Shown: positions 35,213 to 43,585, counted from the first letter of the stretch. The stretch: DNA of 51,121 nt from Nanobdellota archaeon (GCA_023140175.1 JAGLMD010000054.1:1-51121), one strand, 5' to 3'. Made by a program: numbers and translations. Notes: a model not told the origin generated them from the letters alone.

Positions 35213-37315
35213 ATGAAAAAAATATTTTCTTTTATTTTATTGTCTTTGTGTTTTCTTAGTTATGTTTCTGCAGCTGATGTTGATTTTACTGGAACATTTT
35301 CTGATTCTGGGAGAGATACTAATGCTGATGGAAAGTATAATTTTTTGGATATATCTTTTAATGTAAATGTAAACTCGGAGAATGATTATTATTTTTATGG
35401 ATTGTTGAAGAATAATAATGGGGATTATATTGAAGCTAGAAATGAATATGATTTGGGTATAGGGTTATTCAATATTATGTTGCCTTTTTCTGGAGAGGAG
35501 ATATATTCTTATGGGGAAAATGGCCCATATATTCTGGAGTATGTAGAGATTTCAAAACCAAATTCCCCCTATCCTCCAATTAAGGTGAATAGCCAATATC
35601 CTATCTATCCTATAGGTTCATATCTTTATACTGATTTTGATAAACCAGAGAGCAGTGATATCGTTTATTGTTTAAGTTCACCTTGTGTAGCTTCTTCTTT
35701 GAGATTATCTTCTAGGGATAACATTGCTGGTAAATCGGAATTAAATGCTCCTAATACTATAGATGGCTGCCAGGATGGAGATAAAGGAATATATCTTTCA
35801 GATGAATCAATAGAGAATATAACAATCACAGACATTTATGGAAGTGATTTTAGGATGGGTGATAAAGTAAAGGTTGAGGCTGTTGTTTACTGCTGGTCTG
35901 CTATAGACAGGCTGAATTTTGTTTATACTAATAATACTAACTTTCCAAGGTGGAAAGTCATGGGATATGAATTCTGTGGCTCATCAGGATTTAAAATACT
36001 CTCAAAGGAGTTTTATCTTGACAATATTGAAGGAAACCATACTATGAGGGGTGTTTTTCAGAATTCCGGTTCAGTTACTGAGACATGCGGACAAGGAGAT
36101 TATGATGATAATGATGATGTGACTTTTTTAGTAAAGGATGCAACATGTTATGATGGAGATGGAGATGGTTATGGATTTCCGGGCAGCTCTTTATGTGCTT
36201 ATCCTGAATTGGATTGTGATAATTCTGATGCAAGTATAAATCCTGGTAAAAATGAGATATGCTGGAATGATATAGACGATAATTGCAATGGCCTTGCTGA
36301 TTATGATGATGCAGCATGCAGGCAGAATTCTATTCAGTTGAAAGAAGGATGGAACCTTATATCCATTGCTTATGAACTGGATAACGATAGTGTTGAAACT
36401 GTGATGGATTCAATAGATGGAAACTATAAGCATATCTTCAGTTATGAAAATAGTGAATGGAAATTTTTTGATCCTTTGAATATTGAAAACTCAAATCTTG
36501 ATAAGATAAAGCCAGAGCTTGGATACTGGGTAGAGATGACTGGTGATGATACTTTATTTATTTCAGGCAATAAATTGGGTACTGTCAGCTATAATTTGGT
36601 AGATGGTTGGAATCTTATCAGCTATCCTTCGAATATAACCAGGAATGCAGATATTGAGTTAGCTGGAGCAGCAGGAAATTTTGAATCTGTTCTTGGCTAT
36701 GATGGAACATGGCTTTCCTATTCTGGATTAAAGCCCCATAATAATCTGGTTAATCTGGAATTTGATTCTGCTATTTTTGTAAAGGTTAATGATAGTATGA
36801 CTTGGATATATGATGATGGATATAATGTTATAGATAGTGAATTAAGATATAGGATCAGGCTTTTGGAAGGATGGAATATGTTTTCTATTCCTATCGCGCT
36901 AGAGAATAGATCTATTGATAATTTGCTTGCACCAATAGTTGATTGTTATGATATAGTTTGGACTATGGAAGATGGAAAATGGCTATCAACAAAAAATAAA
37001 ATTAATCCTTTAGTAGAAATAAAGCCAACAAATGGATATCTTATCGATATGAATGCTAGCTGTAGTTTAGATGTTAATGGGTATTTAATTAATTCAACTA
37101 CCCTTCACCTTAATGATAATGTGAATTTAATGGGATGGCCTTCATATAGAAGTAGAGAAATTAATAGTTTATTTGATAATGCTACAGTATGGATTATAAA
37201 GAATGGAAACTGGGTATCAAATGAGAATCAATATAATCCCCTATCCATGTTTGAGCCAATATATGGTTATTATATAACTCTGAATTCGTCTATTAATATA
37301 ACGATAACCAATTGA
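35213..37315 (+). CDS. Secreted protein with MopE-like motif and four GWN-type modules
   Basis: The 700-residue protein has a signal peptide (KKIFSFILLSLCFLSYVSA, cleaving before ADVDF). A beta-rich N-terminal region of ~300 residues contains a few Cys. A MopE-like Ca/Cu-binding type motif follows near residues 305-360 (DGDGDGYGFPGSS; DCDNSDASINPGKNEICW; DDNCNGLADYDDAAC). Four tandem ~80-residue modules come next, starting KEGWNLISIAYE, VDGWNLISYPSN, LEGWNMFSIPIA and LNDNVNLMGWPS. It ends in INITITN with no membrane helix or sorting tail. N-x-S/T sites are frequent. It shares the C-terminal module type with the genes at 28095, 29023 and 37382. Confidence 0.75.
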   Translation: MKKIFSFILLSLCFLSYVSAADVDFTGTFSDSGRDTNADGKYNFLDISFNVNVNSENDYYFYGLLKNNNGDYIEARNEYDLGIGLFNIMLPFSGEEIYSYGENGPYILEYVEISKPNSPYPPIKVNSQYPIYPIGSYLYTDFDKPESSDIVYCLSSPCVASSLRLSSRDNIAGKSELNAPNTIDGCQDGDKGIYLSDESIENITITDIYGSDFRMGDKVKVEAVVYCWSAIDRLNFVYTNNTNFPRWKVMGYEFCGSSGFKILSKEFYLDNIEGNHTMRGVFQNSGSVTETCGQGDYDDNDDVTFLVKDATCYDGDGDGYGFPGSSLCAYPELDCDNSDASINPGKNEICWNDIDDNCNGLADYDDAACRQNSIQLKEGWNLISIAYELDNDSVETVMDSIDGNYKHIFSYENSEWKFFDPLNIENSNLDKIKPELGYWVEMTGDDTLFISGNKLGTVSYNLVDGWNLISYPSNITRNADIELAGAAGNFESVLGYDGTWLSYSGLKPHNNLVNLEFDSAIFVKVNDSMTWIYDDGYNVIDSELRYRIRLLEGWNMFSIPIALENRSIDNLLAPIVDCYDIVWTMEDGKWLSTKNKINPLVEIKPTNGYLIDMNASCSLDVNGYLINSTTLHLNDNVNLMGWPSYRSREINSLFDNATVWIIKNGNWVSNENQYNPLSMFEPIYGYYITLNSSINITITN

Positions 37316-37323
37316 TTACAATA

Positions 37324-37374
37324 ATATTTAAATATAACTTATGATTAACTATCAAGTAATAACAATTTTGGAGG
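37324..37374 (+). promoter_or_regulatory. Promoter and ribosome site of the Ig/GWN protein gene
   Basis: ATATTTAAATATAA at 37324-37337 is a strong, palindromic TATA box. Transcription should start near 37357, and GGAGG (37370-37374) lies seven bases before ATG 37382. So this gene is transcribed separately from the one upstream. Confidence 0.55.
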
Positions 37375-37381
37375 AAATATC

Positions 37382-39322
37382 ATGAAATGTTTAAAGTTAT
37401 TTATTTTATTATTATTGTCTTTAGTTTTGACTTCATCGTTATGTACAGCATTGGATCTTCCTGTTCAGGTGGATATTTTTGCATTGCATAAAAATGGTAC
37501 TAATATTGATACAAATCTTAAGGTAACTATTTATTATTATAATTCCTCTTTTGAGTTAAATAGCTATAATACAGTTGATGACCCTGCAGAAGTAGTTTTT
37601 ATTATATATGGGGGTAAATCAAATGTTTTTGCAGAATTTGGTCATACTTATGGTACTCCTATCGTTATTCATATTAATGGTTATGAAAATCAGACTAACC
37701 CCTCAGTTGATAATCGATGGGGACCTGCTAATGTAAATTTTAGTAGAAAGCCCATAGTGAGTGATGTTTATATAACTCCTGACCCTGCTTATACTACCAG
37801 TACTTTGACAGGTTTTGGTACCTACTATGACGCAGATGATGACCTTGAATTAGGGAGTAGTTATAAATGGTATAAGAATTTTGGGGAGATTGTTGGTGAG
37901 ACTGGTATAACTCTATCCTCTGATAATTTTGTAAAGGGAGATGTCGTAATTTTTGAGTATACTTCTGGTGATGGTGATTATCAAGGAGACCCTGTTAATT
38001 CTTCTCCTTTGACAGTACAGAATACTGCTCCTACTCAACCAACTGTTGATGTTACTCCAAACAGCCCTGTAACAACTGATGATCTAACATGTGATGCATC
38101 AGGTTCTATTGATGATGATAGCGATACTGTCATTTATGGTTATGCATGGTACAAAGATGATGTCTTACAGCCTGCATTGACAACAGATACTGTTTCAAAT
38201 ACCCTTACAGCAAAGGCTGAGGTATGGGAATGTGTTGCTACTCCAAATGATGGAGAAGAGGATGGTCCAAGCAATGAGGATTCTGTTACAGTACAGAATA
38301 CTGCTCCTACTCAACCAACTGTTGATGTTACTCCAAACAGCCCTGTAACAACTGATGATCTAACATGTGATGCATCAGGTTCTATTGATGATGATAGCGA
38401 TACTGTCACTTATGGTTATGCATGGTACAAAGATGATGTCTTACAGCCTGCATTGACAACAGATACTGTTTCAAATACCCTTACAGCAAAGGCTGAGGTA
38501 TGGGAATGTGTTGCTACTCCAAATGATGGAGAAGAGGATGGTCCAAGCAATGAGGATTCTGTTACAGTAGTTAATAGTCCCCCTATTATAACTCCAATAT
38601 CAGATATAGAGGTCAATGAAACTGAAGAAGTAGTTATCTCTGTTATAGTTAATGATGCGGATGAAGATTCATTGACAATCACAATAAATGATTCAAGGTT
38701 CACTAAACAAGGTGATTCCATATTTACATGGACACCTGGTTATTTAGATTCTGGTATATATGCTGTTCTTGTAACTGTTGAGGATACTCAGTCTGCTCAA
38801 GATACTCAAATTGTAACTATTACTGTAAATGAGCATTATGACTTTTTTAGCAGGGAGCTTCAAGAAGGATGGCGTCTGTTTTCTGTTCCATTAAATGTGG
38901 GAACGACTTCTTTGCCAGATGTTTTATCTTCAATTGAGGAGAGCTATGATATCGTATGGACAATTGTTGATGGAAACTGGAAATCTTCTACTTCAAAGAT
39001 ATCTCCAATAACAACAATAGAACTTGATAATGGATACTTAATCCATATGAATGCTACTGATACTCTTGAGTTGGAAGGGACACCAGTAAATGGGACGATC
39101 ATTTCCACAATACCCATATGGAATACTGTAGGATATCCTTCTCTTACAGATAAATTAATAACTGAGGTCTTGACAGGATTAGACTATGATATCGTATGGA
39201 CTCTTGTGAATGATAACTGGAAGAGCTCTACATCGAAGATAAATCCAATAACAATGATGCAATCAGGATATGGATATTTGCTTTCGACTCAAACAGGCGG
39301 GGACTACACTATTGAGTCTTAA
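37382..39322 (+). CDS. Secreted Ig-repeat protein with two GWN-type modules
   Basis: The 646-residue protein has a signal peptide (residues 1-~24). An N-domain paralogous to that of the giant protein follows (LDLPVQVDIFALHKNGTNID, GGKSNVFAEFGHTYGTPI). Next come an Ig-like domain, two 92-residue Ig-like repeats that are identical except for one residue (VIYGY versus VTYGY), and a cadherin/Ig-like domain (PPIITPISDIEVNETEEV). Two C-terminal GWN-type modules start EGWRLFSVPLNVG. There is no anchor. The C-terminal ~150 residues are almost the same as those of the 305-residue protein at 28095, so the two have recently exchanged or duplicated this part. Confidence 0.75.
   Translation: MKCLKLFILLLLSLVLTSSLCTALDLPVQVDIFALHKNGTNIDTNLKVTIYYYNSSFELNSYNTVDDPAEVVFIIYGGKSNVFAEFGHTYGTPIVIHINGYENQTNPSVDNRWGPANVNFSRKPIVSDVYITPDPAYTTSTLTGFGTYYDADDDLELGSSYKWYKNFGEIVGETGITLSSDNFVKGDVVIFEYTSGDGDYQGDPVNSSPLTVQNTAPTQPTVDVTPNSPVTTDDLTCDASGSIDDDSDTVIYGYAWYKDDVLQPALTTDTVSNTLTAKAEVWECVATPNDGEEDGPSNEDSVTVQNTAPTQPTVDVTPNSPVTTDDLTCDASGSIDDDSDTVTYGYAWYKDDVLQPALTTDTVSNTLTAKAEVWECVATPNDGEEDGPSNEDSVTVVNSPPIITPISDIEVNETEEVVISVIVNDADEDSLTITINDSRFTKQGDSIFTWTPGYLDSGIYAVLVTVEDTQSAQDTQIVTITVNEHYDFFSRELQEGWRLFSVPLNVGTTSLPDVLSSIEESYDIVWTIVDGNWKSSTSKISPITTIELDNGYLIHMNATDTLELEGTPVNGTIISTIPIWNTVGYPSLTDKLITEVLTGLDYDIVWTLVNDNWKSSTSKINPITMMQSGYGYLLSTQTGGDYTIES
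38015..38566 (+). repeat. Two 276-bp direct repeats coding for Ig-like domains
   Basis: Copies at 38015-38290 and 38291-38566 are identical except for one T/C difference (ATTTATGG versus ACTTATGG context). The single mismatch over 276 bases means a very recent tandem duplication, or homogenisation; such repeats can also be collapsed or expanded by assembly. Confidence 0.9.
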
Positions 39323-39350
39323 TTCTTTATTTTGCTTTTTTATTTATTAG

Positions 39351-39431
39351 ATTCGATTAGAGAAATTCGAGCCTACTAAAGGTTATCAGATATATATGAA
39401 TGAAGAAGCTAATATAACAATTAACAATTAA
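39351..39431 (+). pseudogene. Decayed C-terminal remnant of a GWN-module protein
   Basis: A 26-codon frame ending at TAA 39429-39431 reads FEPTKGYQIYMNEEANITINN-stop. This matches the end of the module in its paralogs ('EPDKGYLIHMN', 'EPIYGYYITLNSSINITITN-stop'). No start codon or earlier module remains. It lies 28 bases after the intact paralog at 37382, so a fifth copy or an alternative C-terminus was once here. Confidence 0.6.
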
Positions 39432-39435
39432 TATG

Positions 39436-39638
39436 TCAGGAATATACCATCAGTCTCATAAAAATCAAAGAGATTTTTAGGACACCAGAAATCTTCGATT
39501 TCTGCGTGTATTTGACTGATGGACAAAGTCCAATTTCCTTTGTGAATATGGTATATTCCTGAGCATGCTCAAGAACCACCCATAAGTCATGCTACCCGTC
39601 TATAGCGACTGAAAGGTTCGGTGATTGGTGGTTCTTGA
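39436..39638. other. Multi-hairpin intergenic element, possible structured RNA or small mobile element
   Basis: P1: TCAGGAATATACCAT (39436-39450) pairs perfectly with 39548-39562. Inside are P2 CCATCAGTC/GACTGATGG (39447-39455/39514-39522), P3 AAAAATC/GATTTTT (39460-39478), P4 ACAC-CAGAAATC/GATTTCTG-C-GTGT with a TTC loop (39482-39509) and P5 ACAAAG/CTTTGT (39523-39543). Next to it P6 TCAAGAACCACC pairs with GGTGGTTCTTGA (39569-39580/39627-39638), with GAGCATGCTC between P1 and P6. No reading frame covers it. The remaining 39639-39683 is the AT-rich promoter of the mutase gene. Confidence 0.65.
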
Positions 39639-39683
39639 CAAATTTTAACAAATTTTAAAAATAACCAGTTTATCTGTTCTATT

Positions 39684-41222
39684 ATGCAGCCGAAACATAG
39701 AGTAATGCTAATAGTAAGAGATGGGTGGGGCCATGGGGAGCATTATAAGGGAAATGCTATATCTCATGCGAAAACTCCAAATCATGATTATTATAAGGAG
39801 AATTTTCCTGTTTCTGTGATTAAATGCACAGGGAATGCTGTAGGCAATCCTGAGGGAGTTCAGGGGGGTTCTGAGGTTGGCCATTTGACTATGGGTGCAG
39901 GAAGAATTGTCTGGCAGCCATATGAACTGATAAACAGGGAAATTAAGAGTGGAAGTTTTTTTGAGAACAAGGCCTTAATTGATGCAATAGAGAACTGTAA
40001 AAAAAATAATTCTGATTTGCATATGAGTGGATTATTTTCAACACAGGGAGTGCATGCTGATTATAAACATATGTTTATGCTGCTTGAGTTATGCAAGCAA
40101 CAGAATTTTGATAGGGTTTTTCTTCATCTATGCCTGGATGGAAGGGATATGCCTGAAAAATCTGCGATTCCTTTGGTTGAAGAGACTGAAAAAAAGATGA
40201 GTGAATTGGGTATAGGAAAGATTGCTTCTGTAATCGGCAGATATTATTGTATGGATAGAGACAGAAATTGGAACAGAACAAAGGAAGCATATGATTTAAT
40301 GGTTGAAGGAAAAGGTTTTAAGGCTAAAACAGCAAAGGAAGCAATCGAAGAAGCTTATAAGAGGGGAGCTAAGACTGATTATTATGTCAAGCCAGCTGTT
40401 ATAATTGATGATAATGATAATCCTATTGCTTTGCTGGATGATAGTGATTCTTTTATATGGTATAACTTTAGATCTGATAGGTCAAGGCAGATAACTGCAA
40501 TGATAAATAATCTTGATTATTGCAGTGAAAAAACAGGGCATAAGGTTAAAGTGCATTATGTATGTTTTTGCAGCTATGATTCAGGCTGGAATTTAGCTGT
40601 AGCTTTTCCACAGGAGAAAGTAAAGAATAATCTTGGAAATGTTATTGGTGCTAATGGTTTAAAGCAATTGAGGATTGCTGAGACTGAAAAATATGCACAT
40701 GTTACTTTTTTCTTTAATTCACAGGTTGAGGCTCCTAATAAAGGAGAAGACAGGATATTAGTGAATTCGCCTAAGGTACCTTCATATGATGAAAAGCCAG
40801 AGATGTCTGCTTATGAAGTTACTGAAAAGCTTATGCCTGAGATAGGGAAATATGATTTCATTTTAGTGAATTATGCTAATTCTGATTTAGTGGGTCATAG
40901 CGGTGTTTTTGAAGCTGCTGTTAAGGCATGTGAGGTGGTGGATGAGTGTGTTGGTAAGATTGTTACTAAGGCTCTTGAGAAGGATTATGTGATTTTCCTT
41001 ATGGCAGATCATGGAAATTCAGATCACATGCTTTATGATAACGGTGAACCAGATCCTAGCCATGGATTTAATCCTGTTTTATTGATCCTTATAAGCAATG
41101 ATGAAGAGCTTAAGAAAGTTAAATTAAAAGATGGCAGGCATGCAGATATTGCTTCAACAATTCTTGGTATTATGGGAGTAAATAAGCCAGAAGAAATGAC
41201 TGGTCAAAATTTGATTAGGTAG
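39684..41222 (+). CDS. gpmI: 2,3-bisphosphoglycerate-independent phosphoglycerate mutase
   Basis: The 512-residue enzyme interconverts 3- and 2-phosphoglycerate. It is the bacterial-type GpmI, not the shorter archaeal ApgM: LIVRDGWGHGEH with metal ligand Asp, catalytic serine in GGSEVGHLTMGAG, HLCLDGRDMPEKSA, IGRYYCMDRDRNW, FRSDRSRQI, NYANSDLVGHSG and MADHGNSDHML. A TATA-like AATTTTAAAAATA about 30 bases upstream suggests a leaderless mRNA. The enzyme feeds the enolase encoded at 9378. The bacterial-type family in an archaeon suggests old transfer. Confidence 0.93.
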   Translation: MQPKHRVMLIVRDGWGHGEHYKGNAISHAKTPNHDYYKENFPVSVIKCTGNAVGNPEGVQGGSEVGHLTMGAGRIVWQPYELINREIKSGSFFENKALIDAIENCKKNNSDLHMSGLFSTQGVHADYKHMFMLLELCKQQNFDRVFLHLCLDGRDMPEKSAIPLVEETEKKMSELGIGKIASVIGRYYCMDRDRNWNRTKEAYDLMVEGKGFKAKTAKEAIEEAYKRGAKTDYYVKPAVIIDDNDNPIALLDDSDSFIWYNFRSDRSRQITAMINNLDYCSEKTGHKVKVHYVCFCSYDSGWNLAVAFPQEKVKNNLGNVIGANGLKQLRIAETEKYAHVTFFFNSQVEAPNKGEDRILVNSPKVPSYDEKPEMSAYEVTEKLMPEIGKYDFILVNYANSDLVGHSGVFEAAVKACEVVDECVGKIVTKALEKDYVIFLMADHGNSDHMLYDNGEPDPSHGFNPVLLILISNDEELKKVKLKDGRHADIASTILGIMGVNKPEEMTGQNLIR

Positions 41223-41228
41223 AGAATT

Positions 41229-42074
41229 CTAAAAGGCTAGAGTAGCAGCACCAATTAAGCCGCCTTCTCTCATCTTACTTTTGATTATCTTTGTCTTAAA
41301 GAGTGTTCTTTTTTTCACCTCTTCCTCCAGGGTTTTCTTAAAGAAGCCATATGCATTGCTTATCTCTCCACCTAATATGATAACATCGGGATTAAATATA
41401 TTAATGAAGTTTGAGATAGCTATACCGAGATATTTACCATAATCAGAGAATTTCTGTAAAGCTGCATCATCATTAATAAGCGCTTTTTTATATACTTCCA
41501 GAGGGGTTGTCCCAAAACATTTTCTCCCAATATATGATTCTATACAGCCATCATTACCGCAGCATTTTGCTTCCGGGCCATCGAAGTTTATTGTTGTGTG
41601 GCCTAGTTCAGGCGCACCATTATTTGAGAATAGCTTTCCATCAATTATTATTCCTGATCCCACACCAGTTCCAAGGGTTAAGGTAATGATTGTTTTATGT
41701 CCTCTGCCTGCACCAAAGCGATGTTTTGCAAGAGCAAAGTTGTCTGCATCATTACCAAAGACTATTTTCTTTATTTTTAGGCTTTTTCTTAATTCTTTTC
41801 CGAGATCATACTTTGATAATGGTATATTTGGGGTATATGTTATATATCCTTTTTTATCAACTGTTCCGGGAATGCCGACTCCGATCGCTTTTACATCTTT
41901 ATACTTATTTAGGAAATATTTTGCTATTTTTACTATATTAGATACAATAGCAGCTCTTCCTTTTTCAGCGTCAGTCATAATAACTTCTTTTTCTCTTATG
42001 ATGCCTTTTTTTGTTACTATTCCTGCTTTGATTGAATGTCCGCCCACATCTATACCGATAGCTGTCATAGTCAC
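41229..42074 (-). CDS. ROK-family sugar kinase (glucokinase-like)
   Basis: The 281-residue protein has the ASKHA ATP-binding start GIDVGGHSIKAGIV, the catalytic Asp in VFGNDADNFALA, LGTGVGSGIIIDGKL, and the ROK zinc region from GHTTI to CCGNDGCIESY. The zinc motif is irregular: the first two Cys are adjacent (CCG) instead of CxCG. It likely phosphorylates a hexose to feed glycolysis, next to and convergent with phosphoglycerate mutase. The substrate is not readable from sequence. The length is at the short end for ROK kinases, with only a minimal C-terminal domain. Confidence 0.85.
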   Translation of the reverse strand: MTMTAIGIDVGGHSIKAGIVTKKGIIREKEVIMTDAEKGRAAIVSNIVKIAKYFLNKYKDVKAIGVGIPGTVDKKGYITYTPNIPLSKYDLGKELRKSLKIKKIVFGNDADNFALAKHRFGAGRGHKTIITLTLGTGVGSGIIIDGKLFSNNGAPELGHTTINFDGPEAKCCGNDGCIESYIGRKCFGTTPLEVYKKALINDDAALQKFSDYGKYLGIAISNFINIFNPDVIILGGEISNAYGFFKKTLEEEVKKRTLFKTKIIKSKMREGGLIGAATLAF

Positions 42075-42115
42075 TTTCTAGAATAAAGGTTATAAAAATG
42101 TTTCTAATTTTTTAC

Positions 42116-43183
42116 TCAACAGAACTTTTTAATCCTAATCTCGTCTTTTTTAGCAGTCAAACACACTTCATGCTTCTCGTTTAGCTTTGATATTTTGGTG
42201 GCAACCAATGGCAGAAGAATCCTGTCGCCTCTGAAATCTAACTGGGTGATGATGTCATGGCCTTCTGCAGTGTTTATGTCTTTCATAATTTCTTTTGCTT
42301 CTGTTTTATTTTTCTTATCCTTTTTTTCTTTTGTCTTTTCATGGAGATATTTAGCAATCTTATCTGCTACATCAATCTTGGTTGCTTCTGTTATGCCTTG
42401 CAGGCCGGGTGAGATATTCAGCTCTATCACTACCGGCCCTTTTACACTTTCCAGCATATCCACTGCACAGATTTCTGCTCCTATAGATTTTGCAGACTCT
42501 ATAGCAATCTTTTTTGTATATGCATCTGGTAAGTATGCTTCTCCTATGCCGCCAGCATGGATGTTTGCTCTTTTCTCACCAATCTCTGCTCTTCTTTTCA
42601 TTGCTGCAACTACTTTATCACCAACAACAATCACTCTTATATCTACGCCTCCTGTCTCGATATATTCCTGTATAAGGAAAGGTTGTTTTAAAGTATCCAA
42701 TGCATCAAGGATAGATGAAGCAGAGGCAAATGAGTCAGCGAACATGACTCCTTTTCCTTGAGTACCATGGGGAAATTTCATGATAATAGGATAATTTACT
42801 TTTTTGAGTATATTCTTGGCTGCAGGTATTGTTGCTGAAAGGTATGTTGTTGGCATTGGTGTTTTATTTTGCTGGATATTAATCTGGGTATAGATTTTGT
42901 CATGAGCAATATTAAATGCAATTGGCTTGATCGGCATATATGTCTTGTTATAGAGAGAAGCTGTTATGGCTCTAAGAAGCTGTTCATATTTATGCGAGCC
43001 TTTTACATATATGCAGTCATATTTCTGGATAGGCTTGCCTTCGTAAAGAACCTCCATCTCTTTTGATAGATTGACTTCTATATTCCTTAGATCGAGCATA
43101 TCTACTGTTGTAAAATATTTTTCCATAGCTTCTGCCAGCATAACTGTGCTTTTGCTTCCTAATGATATTATTGCTGTTCTCAT
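42116..43183 (-). CDS. RimK-like ATP-grasp ligase with C-terminal extension
   Basis: The 355-residue protein has a RimK/LysX/MptN-type ATP-grasp core (residues 1-285): KPIAFNIAHDKIYTQI, PIIMKFPHGTQGKGVMFAD (P-loop lysine), QEYIETGGVDIRVIVVGD, AAMKRRA and the metal-binding VVIELNISPGLQGITEAT. These enzymes add an amino acid (often glutamate) to a carboxylate of a protein or cofactor. A Lys/Glu-rich linker and ~50-residue C-terminal domain (GDRILLPLVATKISK; VCLTAKKDEIRIKKFC) are extra. The start overlaps the stop of the retropepsin-like gene (ATGA, 43180-43183), so the pair acts together. Confidence 0.85.
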   Translation of the reverse strand: MRTAIISLGSKSTVMLAEAMEKYFTTVDMLDLRNIEVNLSKEMEVLYEGKPIQKYDCIYVKGSHKYEQLLRAITASLYNKTYMPIKPIAFNIAHDKIYTQINIQQNKTPMPTTYLSATIPAAKNILKKVNYPIIMKFPHGTQGKGVMFADSFASASSILDALDTLKQPFLIQEYIETGGVDIRVIVVGDKVVAAMKRRAEIGEKRANIHAGGIGEAYLPDAYTKKIAIESAKSIGAEICAVDMLESVKGPVVIELNISPGLQGITEATKIDVADKIAKYLHEKTKEKKDKKNKTEAKEIMKDINTAEGHDIITQLDFRGDRILLPLVATKISKLNEKHEVCLTAKKDEIRIKKFC

Positions 43184-43533
43184 TTTGGGTTTTTGGATGG
43201 GTCAATAAGGAAATATTTTTTTAATGCGTTTTGCCCTACTAATACTTTATATTTCATATGATCTCTGTCTGCTAATGTAAACTCTGATATTATCTTCTTT
43301 TTTGCAAGATTTATTTCACATTCTATGACAGGCCTTACTCTTGAGCCATGTGCAGATTTAACCATCTTAGACTTTATTATAGGGCCAAGATGCAACTCTG
43401 AGGCAAGGTTAAGGTCTATGGAACTTTTTGTGGCACCAGTATCAATCTTTGCTTTTATTTTTTTATTCTTTTTTTTACCGTAAATTGTAATAGTTTCTAT
43501 CAGTCCTATGATTATTTTTCTCTCTCCAGGCAT
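43180..43533 (-). CDS. RimK-associated retropepsin-like (Zn_protease/DUF785-type) protein
   Basis: The 117-residue protein has the aspartic-protease-like motif AKIDTGATKSSIDL near residue 29 and HGSRVRPVIECEINLA, then DRDHMKYKVLVGQNAL. This matches the small family found beside RimK-type ligases, once annotated as ATP-dependent zinc protease but retropepsin-like in fold. A single-domain protein would have to dimerise to cleave. A plausible role is trimming the tail added by the neighbouring ligase; this is inference from gene pairing. It is the first gene of the two-gene unit. Confidence 0.8.
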   Translation of the reverse strand: MPGERKIIIGLIETITIYGKKKNKKIKAKIDTGATKSSIDLNLASELHLGPIIKSKMVKSAHGSRVRPVIECEINLAKKKIISEFTLADRDHMKYKVLVGQNALKKYFLIDPSKNPK

Positions 43534-43555
43534 GGTGCAGTAAAGGATTGTTTGA

Positions 43556-43565
43556 TTTATAAATA
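43556..43565 (+). promoter_or_regulatory. TATA box of the truncated helicase gene
   Basis: TTTATAAATA (43556-43565) lies 26 bases before the ATG at 43586, the spacing expected for a leaderless transcript that starts at that ATG. Confidence 0.5.
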
Positions 43566-43585
43566 TTGCGTATGTTTGTGTTGTG

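Noticed and set aside
39436-39638. tRNA or rRNA fragment
   Set aside because: The stems do not form a cloverleaf with T-loop GTTC and acceptor CCA context, and no rRNA-like sequence is recognisable.
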